From positions 1 to 5,277 of the forward strand of contig JAHYZB010000028.1 of assembly GCA_019424645.1 (NCBI GenBank): a stretch of 5,277 nt of DNA. The letters run 5' to 3'. The notes under the pieces are model-generated. The model was not told where the DNA came from. It saw nothing but the letters and a program-made list of their open reading frames with translations, and ran no database searches. The stretch is from Oxalobacter formigenes (GTDB lineage Bacteria; Pseudomonadota; Gammaproteobacteria; Burkholderiales; Burkholderiaceae_D). A program made the position numbers and the translations under genes. Shown here piece by piece: positions 1 through 5,277 of this stretch. Position 1 is the first letter of the stretch. The number at the start of each line of letters is the position of its first letter.

Positions 1-298
1 CAAAAACGGCAAGACCGCCTTTCTGCGCAACGGCCATCCGTGGATGACGAAAATTACGGGAACCGGCTGTTCGGCCACAGCCATGATCGGGGCATTCGCT
101 GCCGTACAGCCTGACTACTGGCGAGCAACGGTTTCCGCCATGGCTTATCTCGGTGTCGTCGGTGAAGTCGCGACTGAAACTGTCATGAGTCAGAATAAAG
201 GAGTCGGAAGCCTCCAGATAAAAATACTCGACGGGCTGCAACTCATGACAGAAAACGAATTTGTGACCCGGCTGAAAATGTCGGTCTCTCACACATAA
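1..298 (+). CDS. thiM: Hydroxyethylthiazole kinase ThiM, C-terminal part (5' end outside window)
   Basis: ThiM phosphorylates 4-methyl-5-(2-hydroxyethyl)thiazole with ATP in the cytoplasm, salvaging the thiazole half of thiamine. Reading frame 2 is open from the left edge to TAA at 296-298 and gives 98 codons, about the last third of a family usually near 260-270 residues. The key signature is NGHPWMTKITGTGCSATAM near the start of the fragment. It matches the ThiM active-site segment in which the GTGC glycines sit by the phosphates and the cysteine lies at the catalytic site. It is followed by the small-residue helix MIGAFAAV typical of the ribokinase-like fold. The ATG at position 44 is internal to the conserved segment and is not the start. 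The gene converges on queH across a 52-bp A-rich gap in which I see no convincing hairpin terminator. Other thiamine genes may lie to the left, but that is outside view. Identification is confident; completeness cannot be judged. Confidence 0.9.
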   Translation, partial: KNGKTAFLRNGHPWMTKITGTGCSATAMIGAFAAVQPDYWRATVSAMAYLGVVGEVATETVMSQNKGVGSLQIKILDGLQLMTENEFVTRLKMSVSHT

Positions 299-350
299 AT
301 AATTCAATGAAAAAAGATATGCTGAAGAAGAGAAAAAAGGAATCCCGTGT

Positions 351-959
351 TTACTCTGAAACAGCCGTGATGTGTGCCAACGCCTTCAGCCGTTTCCGTT
401 CTGCCCTTTGTTCGCGTTGAATCTCCGCTTCTTTCCGGCTCAGAAGGCAGCCACACCATTTCTGCCGATACAGTCCCAGCTCTTTCGACAGATTGATGCC
501 TTCGTACCAGTAAGGCCGGAAATCACGGTAAAGGAATGCGACACCCGTTTCAAGCGCCACCTGTTCCGCTTCTCGGCAAATTGCTTCATGATGCTGATAC
601 CGGGAATACAGCAGGCTCGTCGTGAAAAATCTGAAACCCCGCTTTTTCGCTTCCAGAGCCGTCGTCAGCAGACGTTGTCGGTAACACTGGATACAACGCT
701 CACCTTCTGCGGTGACACCGTTCAATTCCCTGATCCATTTTGCGGGTGATTGCGCCTCCCCGTCCAGAACCAGAGGATAACCCAGCTTCTCGGCAGCAAG
801 CTGTGCAGACGCCCGGCGCAATTCATATTCCTCCTCAGGATGAATATTGGGATTGAAAAAAAAGGCCGTTAGCGCGTACCCCTCCTGTCGCAGATGCACA
901 ACCGGCATCAGCGAACAGGGGCCACAACAAATATGCAGAAAAACGGAATTTTCGGCCAT
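351..959 (-). CDS. queH: Epoxyqueuosine reductase QueH (DUF208 family)
   Basis: QueH reduces epoxyqueuosine to queuosine at position 34 of tRNAs with GUN anticodons. It is the iron-sulfur, non-orthologous replacement for the cobalamin enzyme QueG. The 202-residue product is full length for the family. Visible motifs are HICCGPCS (Cys11, Cys12, Cys15), ERCIQCYRQR (Cys89, Cys92) and KWCGCLLS (Cys169, Cys171). Cysteines from the first two motifs are known in the family to hold a [4Fe-4S] cluster next to a second metal site. FFFNPNIHPEEEY (residues 33-45) and FTTSLLYSRYQ (112-122) are also family-typical. The lysine/arginine-rich C-terminal end (about 175-191) could contact tRNA, which is inference. 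The ATG at 959 directly precedes the CC motif at the usual distance, but its ribosome binding site is weak. The gene starts 32 bp after the stop of the DUF4139 gene with no terminator between, so co-transcription is likely. No other queuosine gene is visible. Confidence 0.92.
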   Translation of the reverse strand: MAENSVFLHICCGPCSLMPVVHLRQEGYALTAFFFNPNIHPEEEYELRRASAQLAAEKLGYPLVLDGEAQSPAKWIRELNGVTAEGERCIQCYRQRLLTTALEAKKRGFRFFTTSLLYSRYQHHEAICREAEQVALETGVAFLYRDFRPYWYEGINLSKELGLYRQKWCGCLLSRKEAEIQREQRAERKRLKALAHITAVSE

Positions 960-991
960 GTCTTTACAGATTCAGGATTTGACGGGCAATA

Positions 992-2419
992 TTATTCAAC
1001 ACGAACACGATAATTCAAAGTGGACTCACCATTGGCAGGTACTTTGATGTTCCAGACAGCTGTCATCCCGTCTCTCACATGAGAATAATTTTCCTGCAGA
1101 ATCTGCCAGCTGCCCGGAATCGGTTCTTTTACCTGAACGGTCACACTATTGTTTTTGGCATTTTTCAGGACGATTTCATAAGCGCTTTCGTACGTCCTCA
1201 CAGTCTGGTCCTGCGACGGCAACATCTTGTATTCCGTCTGTTTTCTTGACCCTGTAACATCGAACGATTCTCCCATTTTCAGGCTGACCGTTCCATTGAC
1301 AGGAGTATGGGACATCTGGCTTTCACCGAGAAATTGCTGGTTGCCACGATTATCCGTCTGATAAAAACGAACCGTCCCTCCAGGCAATGGCATACCGAGC
1401 CTGTCGCCTTTGGTGTTTTTGAATGTGACCGTCATATTGACCGGAAGATTGCCACTGACATCAGGCATACGGCTTCTGTAATAATAATTTCCGCCATTCA
1501 GTACCCATTCTTTTTTCACTTTCACATCATTCGCACTCAAAAGGGAATACTGTCTCGTCTGATTGTTCGCCAGTGTGACCTTTTGGGGAAGTGTGTACAA
1601 GTGATAATCGGCGAAAGATTCCTGTGAAATTTCATTGCGGGCAGGCATGGCGTCGAATTTGGCGGATCGTGCCGCAGCCATCAACATCGGCCGTGCCGAC
1701 GTCATGTTTGGACTGCCCGCAATCAGTTGAACTCTCGCATTTTTGAACTCGGTTCCGCTGTTATTGCTGATTGCGGCCCAGCCCGATAAATTCATCCGTG
1801 TTTCACTGTCGTTCAACTGCGCAACGTAATTGGCATTCCAGCCGATCCCATTGGTCAGATAATCCAGTTCCAGCTGCTGGCTGCGGTTTGAGTTACTGTC
1901 CAGTTCAACCGTCAAGGTCGGTTTTGCCTGCAAGCCGTTCGGAATATGGTCATAAACGATTCGGCCAGGCACGCTTGTTTCGATGCGATTACCGATTTTG
2001 AGAATGATCCCGCCCTGTGCCGACAGCACTTCAGCCTGCTCTTCCGTTTCAGCACCTGTTGCCGGATTGGTTTTGATGACCTTCACTTTCTTGCCGACAT
2101 AGCTTTCAAGAAGCGTTTGAGGCGTCAACAGGTTATTGTCGAAATAAATCTGGGCTACACTGATGCGGCCGGAGGACTGGTCTTTCAGCATGACCGTTTC
2201 AGGCTGAATCCGTTCGCTGACATCGACAAAACGCACTTTCACGGTCCCATTTTGCAAAGGCACCTGCCGGACATCTCTTACCAGAGCCAGATCACGCTCG
2301 TAAATCGTAAGGGAAACCTGTTTTTGGTCATTTTTGCCCGTTTGCACATCAGATGCAGCAAAGGCCAGCGGTGTTACAAAAATCAGTGAAAAAAGCAGGG
2401 AATGTTTGAAAGATTTCAT
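992..2419 (-). CDS. Exported DUF4139 domain protein of unknown function
   Basis: The product is 475 residues long from the chosen start. It begins with a clear Sec signal peptide: MKSFKH, a hydrophobic core LLFSLIFVTPLAF, and a likely cut after AFA at residue 21. The mature protein is therefore periplasmic or otherwise in the envelope, with no further membrane segment and no lipobox. An N-terminal beta-rich region (about 33-160, beginning VSLTIYERDLALVRDVR) is followed by the DUF4139 signature LDYLTNGIGWNANYVA (185-200) and GWAAISNNSGTEFKNARVQLIAG (213-235, both only partly diagnostic alone). Further beta-rich sequence runs to the C-terminal NYRVRVE. DUF4139 proteins are widespread and mostly uncharacterised, so I assign no activity. 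The start at 2419 is preferred over an in-frame ATG at 2488 because it puts the signal peptide at the N-terminus and has a good ribosome binding site. The gene is followed 32 bp later by queH. The family call is firm; the function is unknown. Confidence 0.85.
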   Translation of the reverse strand: MKSFKHSLLFSLIFVTPLAFAASDVQTGKNDQKQVSLTIYERDLALVRDVRQVPLQNGTVKVRFVDVSERIQPETVMLKDQSSGRISVAQIYFDNNLLTPQTLLESYVGKKVKVIKTNPATGAETEEQAEVLSAQGGIILKIGNRIETSVPGRIVYDHIPNGLQAKPTLTVELDSNSNRSQQLELDYLTNGIGWNANYVAQLNDSETRMNLSGWAAISNNSGTEFKNARVQLIAGSPNMTSARPMLMAAARSAKFDAMPARNEISQESFADYHLYTLPQKVTLANNQTRQYSLLSANDVKVKKEWVLNGGNYYYRSRMPDVSGNLPVNMTVTFKNTKGDRLGMPLPGGTVRFYQTDNRGNQQFLGESQMSHTPVNGTVSLKMGESFDVTGSRKQTEYKMLPSQDQTVRTYESAYEIVLKNAKNNSVTVQVKEPIPGSWQILQENYSHVRDGMTAVWNIKVPANGESTLNYRVRVE

Positions 2420-2426
2420 GAACAGG

Positions 2427-2432
2427 CTCTCC
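2427..2432 (-). promoter_or_regulatory. Ribosome binding site deciding the DUF4139 gene start
   Basis: On the minus strand GGAGAG lies 7 nt before the ATG at 2419. This supports the shorter start that begins exactly at the signal peptide. The upstream in-frame ATG at 2488 also has a possible AGGG site 6 nt before it (2495-2498), so the choice rests on both this site and the signal peptide. Confidence 0.7.
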
Positions 2433-2503
2433 AGATAAAAAACCGCTTTTGAGTGTGGCACAAACAGGATCGCGATATCTGAATCCATCGCAAACCCTTT
2501 TTG

Positions 2504-2534
2504 AATATGTCCAGTTTGCTTTAGCTAATGTAAA
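2504..2534 (-). promoter_or_regulatory. Weak candidate promoter for the DUF4139-queH unit
   Basis: Between the metY terminator and the DUF4139 gene start, the minus strand carries TTTACA (2534-2529, five of six matches to a sigma-70 -35 box). CATATT follows (2509-2504, four of six to a -10 box) with a 19-nt spacer, longer than ideal. The region is AT-rich and must hold a start signal, because the strong terminator upstream isolates the unit from metY. This particular pair is only a suggestion. The -35 box overlaps a short dyad TGTA-CATT-TACA (2529-2540) that may be chance. Confidence 0.2.
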
Positions 2535-2604
2535 TGTACAGTGTTTTTTACGTTTGAATACAAAATCGGCAAAAAATTCAAAATCACTTCATTGCCTTAC
2601 TCAC

Positions 2605-2636
2605 AAAAAAACAGGACAACCGCAATCGTCCTGTTT
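2605..2636 (-). terminator. Intrinsic (rho-independent) terminator of metY
   Basis: Read on the minus strand, AAACAGGAC (2636-2628) pairs perfectly with GTCCTGTTT (2617-2609) across a 10-nt loop. The stem runs into an uninterrupted T-tract (complement of the seven A at 2605-2611). It lies 22 bp after the metY stop codon in the expected orientation. On the plus strand no long T-tract follows the stem, only TTT, so the element is effectively one-directional. Confidence 0.93.
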
Positions 2637-2658
2637 CAGTGAAAAACATAAAACTGTT

Positions 2659-3945
2659 TTAAATCTGTGCCAGAGCCTGATCCAGATCGGCGATAAGGTC
2701 TTCAGCATTTTCCAGACCGATGGACAAACGGATCATATCTTCGCTCACCCCGGCTTTTTTCAGTTCTTCCGCATTCAACTGGCGGTGGGTCGTCGATGCC
2801 GAATGGGTTGCCAGTGAACGGGCATCACCGATATTGACCAGACGGGTGAACAGTTTGAATCCATCCAGTACTTTGGCGCCGGCTTCACGGGCATTGATGC
2901 CGGCAGAAGGTTTGACTCCGAACGACAGGAGGCTTGGCGCCTTGCCATTCATGTATTTCTGGAGCAGGGCATGGTCGCGATGGTCCGGCAACGCGGCACA
3001 GTTCACCCAGGAGACTTTTGGATGGTCATTCAAGAATTTGGCAATGGCCAACGCATTTTCACACGTCCTGTCCATACGGAGTGGCAAGGTTTCGATACCC
3101 TGCAGGATCAAAAACGAGTTCATCGGTGAAAGCGCGCCGCCCATATTGCGCAACGGAACGACCCTTGCACGGGCAATATAAGCTGCATCGCCAAATGATT
3201 CCGTGTAAACGACGCCATGATAGGAGACATCCGGCTCACTTAAGCGTCTGAATTTTTCCTTGTGTTCCTTCCACGGGAATTTGCCGCTATCGACGATACA
3301 ACCACCCAGACTGTTTCCGTGACCGTTCATCGATTTGGTCAGGGCATAAACCACGATATCGGCGCCAAATTCGAACGGACGGCACAGATAGGAAGTCGGA
3401 ACGGTATTGTCGACGATCAGTGGAATACCGTGAGCATGCGCGATCTTTGCCAGCTTTTCGATATCGGTGACATTACCAAGCGGATTGCCGACGGATTCAC
3501 AGAAAATTGCCTTGGTTTTGCTGTCGATCCGTGCCGAAAAATCGTCTTCCAGAAGTGGATCGGCAAAACGGACTTCAACGCCATATTGCGGGAATGTATG
3601 GGCAAACAGGTTATACGTGCCGCCATAAAGCGTACTCGATGCGATAATATTGTCACCGACTTCCGTAATCGTCTGGATAGCGTACGTAACCGCTGTCATG
3701 CCAGAGGCCAGAGCCAGCCCGCCGACACCCCCCTCCAGAGCCGCAACACGTTTTTCCAGCACGTCGTTCGTCGGATTCATGATACGGGTATAAATATTGC
3801 CCGGCACTTTCAAATCGAACAGGTCAGCACCGTGCTGTGCGCTGTCGAAGGCATAAGCCACCGTCTGGTAAATAGGCACGGCAACCGACTTGGTCACCGG
3901 ATCTGCGGAATAACCGGCGTGAATCGCAAGAGTTTCGAATTTCAT
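2659..3945 (-). CDS. metY: O-acetylhomoserine sulfhydrylase (O-acetylhomoserine aminocarboxypropyltransferase)
   Basis: This is a PLP enzyme of the Cys/Met metabolism family that joins sulfide to O-acetylhomoserine to give homocysteine in cytoplasmic methionine synthesis. The 428-residue product matches the usual length of about 425-430, longer than cystathionine gamma-synthases. Visible landmarks are KFETLAIHAGY at the N-terminus, IYTRIMNPTNDVLEKR (51-66, phosphate and cofactor contacts), ASGMTA (80-85), STLYGGTYN (104-112, stacking tyrosine), IVDNTVPT (177-184, aspartate to the pyridine nitrogen) and ALTKSMNGHGNSLGG (201-215, Lys204 forming the Schiff base). The C-terminal substrate segment is SLATHSASTTHRQL. 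The ATG at 3945 is chosen because family proteins begin with MKFETLAIH; an in-frame TTG at 3960 would add only MRLST. Neither start has a strong ribosome binding site. fdhD ends 69 bp upstream and a strong terminator follows. MetY and close relatives are hard to tell apart by sequence, so the exact acyl-homoserine substrate is inferred. Confidence 0.9.
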   Translation of the reverse strand: MKFETLAIHAGYSADPVTKSVAVPIYQTVAYAFDSAQHGADLFDLKVPGNIYTRIMNPTNDVLEKRVAALEGGVGGLALASGMTAVTYAIQTITEVGDNIIASSTLYGGTYNLFAHTFPQYGVEVRFADPLLEDDFSARIDSKTKAIFCESVGNPLGNVTDIEKLAKIAHAHGIPLIVDNTVPTSYLCRPFEFGADIVVYALTKSMNGHGNSLGGCIVDSGKFPWKEHKEKFRRLSEPDVSYHGVVYTESFGDAAYIARARVVPLRNMGGALSPMNSFLILQGIETLPLRMDRTCENALAIAKFLNDHPKVSWVNCAALPDHRDHALLQKYMNGKAPSLLSFGVKPSAGINAREAGAKVLDGFKLFTRLVNIGDARSLATHSASTTHRQLNAEELKKAGVSEDMIRLSIGLENAEDLIADLDQALAQI

Positions 3946-3983
3946 GGTTGATAATCGCAAGATGAATAATAAAGATGTTTCCT

Positions 3984-4012
3984 ATTGTACAGATTGCCGT
4001 CAATCCATACAA
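3984..4012 (-). promoter_or_regulatory. Possible metY promoter
   Basis: On the minus strand TTGTAT (4012-4007, three of six to the sigma-70 -35 box) and TACAAT (3989-3984, five of six to the -10 box) are separated by 17 nt. A transcript would start near 3977 and leave a leader of roughly 30 nt before the ATG at 3945. The -10 box and spacing are good and the -35 box is poor. The elements fall inside the arms of an inverted repeat, so the match may instead reflect that structure. Confidence 0.35.
3985..4012 (-). repeat. 12-bp stem-loop between fdhD and metY
   Basis: On the minus strand TTGTATGGATTG (4012-4001) and CAATCTGTACAA (3996-3985) flank a four-base ACGG loop. Ten of the twelve pairs are Watson-Crick and the two central ones become G-U wobbles in minus-strand RNA. 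In plus-strand RNA the same positions are A-C mismatches, so the fold favours the direction in which fdhD and metY are transcribed. It begins 2 bp after the fdhD stop codon. No T-tract follows, so it is not a standard intrinsic terminator. It may protect the fdhD mRNA end, weaken read-through, or act as a DNA operator; the sequence does not decide. Confidence 0.6.
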
Positions 4013-4014
4013 AA

Positions 4015-4815
4015 CTAAACGAGCCTTTGTGGATGAGTGTAAACCGTATGGCTGTTTTCACGGACAAAACCGAGCAGGGTCAAATTGATTCCATTGGCGA
4101 TCCGGATCGCCAGTGCCGTCGGCGCGGAGACTGCCGCCAGCATGCCGATACCTGCCAATCCGCATTTCTGAACCATTTCATAACTGGCCCGGCTCGTTAC
4201 GAGCGCCGCGCCCGTGGAACAATCCACTTTTTGTCTGACAAGTGCACCAATCAGTTTATCCAGTGCATTATGGCGCCCGACATCCTCCCGAACCGGCCCG
4301 ACATTGCCATGCGCGTCCAGCCATGCCGCCGCATGGGTTGCACCTGTCTTTTTCTTGAGCATCTGAAGCTCATCCATTTTTTCAAAACCCCGATGGACGA
4401 CTTCCGTACTGAAAACCGGATTCGACGTGACAACAGGAGGTATCCGGACAGCCTGCGACAGCGAGTCCGTACCACACAAGCCACAGCCGGTGCGCCCTGT
4501 CAGGTTTCGCCTTCTTTCCTTCAGATACTGAAAGCGTTCGCTGGCGATGTCGAGTTCGACACGAATACCGTTTTCAACCTCAACAATCTCCATGCCATAA
4601 ATTTCTTTCGGGGCATCAATAATGCCTTCAGTCAGTGAAAAGCCTAACGCAAAATCCTCCAGATCAGCCGGTGTCGCCAGCATGACAGCGTGAGAAATTC
4701 CGTTATAAACCAGCGCAACCGGCACTTCTTCTGCAACGGTATCGTCCCTCAAAACCGGCTGTCCGTTTTTCCAGTGGCACACACTGACTTTTTCCGATGT
4801 ATCATATGTTTTCAT
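4015..4815 (-). CDS. fdhD: Formate dehydrogenase accessory sulfurtransferase FdhD
   Basis: FdhD passes sulfur from a cysteine desulfurase to the molybdenum (or tungsten) bis-MGD cofactor, which formate dehydrogenase needs to be active. It works in the cytoplasm. The 266-residue product is full length. Diagnostic motifs are TGCGLCGTDSL with the CxxC pair Cys111 and Cys114, GATHAAAW (158-165), REDVGRHNALDKLIG (176-190), SRASYEMVQK (208-217), APTALAI (231-237) and the C-terminal GFVRENSHTVYTHPQRL (249-265). An early SEE-type acid pair (AEEVPVALVYNG, 28-39) and ADLEDFALGFSLTEGII (50-66) are also characteristic. The start at ATG 4815 is favoured because GAAAGAG lies 6 nt upstream. A TTG at 4830 would add MKEHD and overlap the upstream stop by 4 nt. 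The close spacing to the ModE-like gene argues for one transcript. No formate dehydrogenase structural gene is in view. Confidence 0.95.
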   Translation of the reverse strand: MKTYDTSEKVSVCHWKNGQPVLRDDTVAEEVPVALVYNGISHAVMLATPADLEDFALGFSLTEGIIDAPKEIYGMEIVEVENGIRVELDIASERFQYLKERRRNLTGRTGCGLCGTDSLSQAVRIPPVVTSNPVFSTEVVHRGFEKMDELQMLKKKTGATHAAAWLDAHGNVGPVREDVGRHNALDKLIGALVRQKVDCSTGAALVTSRASYEMVQKCGLAGIGMLAAVSAPTALAIRIANGINLTLLGFVRENSHTVYTHPQRLV

Positions 4816-4821
4816 ATCATG

Positions 4822-4828
4822 CTCTTTC
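4822..4828 (-). promoter_or_regulatory. Ribosome binding site of fdhD
   Basis: GAAAGAG on the minus strand sits 6 nt before the ATG at 4815 and overlaps the TGA stop of the upstream ModE-like gene (4829-4827). This placement suggests translational coupling and favours the ATG over the TTG at 4830, for which the same bases would be the first codons. Confidence 0.55.
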
Positions 4829-5277
4829 AAGGCAGAAGCGCGACAACGACAGCCGATTCATCGACCGATGCAAACACCCTGTCCTCAAGCTGGATTTTCT
4901 TGTCGGCAGAAGCAAACCCGACCAGTTGCAATCCCGGGATCAATTCCATCGTAACTTCATCTTCCTTGTCACCGGCTGAAATCCGCGCGACCTTTCCGCA
5001 AAACTGGTTGGCCAAGGATAAATTGGAGGTATTCGCTTCGTCGAAAACCTTAACCGCTGTCGCCTTGCACATGGCGACAACCTGAAGTCCCGGCTTCAAG
5101 GCCAGCAACTCGGCACTCGTCCGGGTAATTCGGGCAATCAGTACCGGCAGGGAATCATTGACGGCAAGGCAGACACGGACGATTTGTCCACTCATTTTCA
5201 GTCCCTTGACCCGGCAAGGCAGATAATTGCGCATACTCGTTCTGATCGACAGGCCGGAAAACCGTGCATCCACCGTA
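4827..5277 (-). CDS. modE: Molybdate-binding di-TOBE protein, C-terminal part of a ModE-type regulator (5' end outside window)
   Basis: ModE represses molybdate uptake genes, and controls molybdoenzyme genes, when its paired TOBE (Mop) domains bind molybdate. Only the C-terminal 149 codons are visible; the frame is still open at the right edge, and the GTG at 5273 is not a convincing start. Two TOBE units follow each other. The first begins at RFSGLSIRTSMRN and runs to MCKATAVKVF; the second begins at SLANQFCGKVARI and runs to SVDESAVVVAL at the C-terminus. The lead-in resembles the E. coli ModE segment before its first Mop domain (RFSLQTSARN). As in E. coli ModE, the Ser/Arg of the SxRN motif and the Lys of the first unit are kept, while the second unit lacks that arginine. 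The helix-turn-helix region would lie off-window and is not seen, so a shorter Mop-type binding protein is possible. fdhD follows 11 bp after the stop. Confidence 0.75.
   Translation of the reverse strand, partial: TVDARFSGLSIRTSMRNYLPCRVKGLKMSGQIVRVCLAVNDSLPVLIARITRTSAELLALKPGLQVVAMCKATAVKVFDEANTSNLSLANQFCGKVARISAGDKEDEVTMELIPGLQLVGFASADKKIQLEDRVFASVDESAVVVALLP

Noticed and set aside
299..350. A possible bidirectional terminator between convergent thiM and queH, suggested by A- and T-rich runs.
   Set aside because: I could find no stem longer than a few base pairs next to the runs on either strand, so no terminator is called.
2463..2490. Overlapping short palindromes (ATCGCGAT, GATATC) upstream of the DUF4139 gene as a possible operator.
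   Set aside because: They are short, overlap each other and match no operator I recognise, so chance is a sufficient explanation.
2659..3945. The HSASTTH segment of MetY in place of the commoner HPASTTH.
   Set aside because: Related enzymes tolerate other residues at this site (E. coli MetB has HAATMTH), and all cofactor residues are intact, so it does not suggest loss or change of function.
3262..3951. A 229-codon plus-strand open frame opposite metY.
   Set aside because: It is antisense to a well-conserved full-length PLP enzyme, shows no recognisable domain and no good ribosome binding site, so it is a shadow frame.
3985..4638. A 217-codon plus-strand open frame opposite fdhD.
   Set aside because: The complementary strand encodes all FdhD motifs. 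The plus-strand product is Arg/Cys/His-rich without a coherent fold signal, typical of antisense reading.
1..5277. A hidden mobile element, defence system, CRISPR array or novel multi-gene system.
   Set aside because: Each long open frame on the coding strand belongs to a recognised family. The gaps are short, with no direct repeats, terminal inverted repeats, transposase remnants or tRNA-like folds that I could see.

Overview
The window looks like an ordinary stretch of a Gram-negative bacterial chromosome with mid-range GC. It is densely coded, has short intergenic gaps, and carries an exported protein with a classical signal peptide. The gene set (ThiM, QueH, a DUF4139 protein, an O-acetylhomoserine sulfhydrylase, FdhD and the C-terminal part of a ModE-type regulator) fits a proteobacterium that uses formate and molybdenum. 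A betaproteobacterium such as one of the Oxalobacteraceae is my weak guess from gene content and protein style; nothing here proves it.

Layout from left to right. The 3' third of a plus-strand thiM (thiamine salvage kinase) enters from the left edge and ends at 298. Everything else is on the minus strand. thiM converges on queH (351-959), the last step of queuosine tRNA modification. queH lies 32 bp downstream of a gene for an exported DUF4139 protein (992-2419), and the two probably share a transcript. A 239-bp gap follows. It holds the start signals of the DUF4139 gene and a clear intrinsic terminator (2605-2636) that ends transcription of metY. metY (2659-3945) makes homocysteine from O-acetylhomoserine and sulfide. 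Upstream of it, a 69-bp gap contains a 12-bp RNA hairpin whose two arms coincide with a possible metY promoter. fdhD (4015-4815) and a ModE-like di-TOBE protein (4827 to beyond the right edge) are separated by only 11 bp and look like one transcription unit.

Functionally the right half reads as molybdenum and sulfur handling. ModE-type proteins sense molybdate. FdhD delivers sulfur to the molybdenum cofactor of formate dehydrogenase. MetY incorporates sulfide into homocysteine, but nothing in the sequence ties MetY to the other two beyond position. The left half has unrelated housekeeping functions: thiamine salvage, queuosine, and an envelope protein of unknown role. I found no mobile element, CRISPR array, RNA gene, toxin-antitoxin or defence system, and I see no evidence for a novel multi-gene system. 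The most interesting items are the hairpin/promoter overlap before metY and the queH-DUF4139 pairing.
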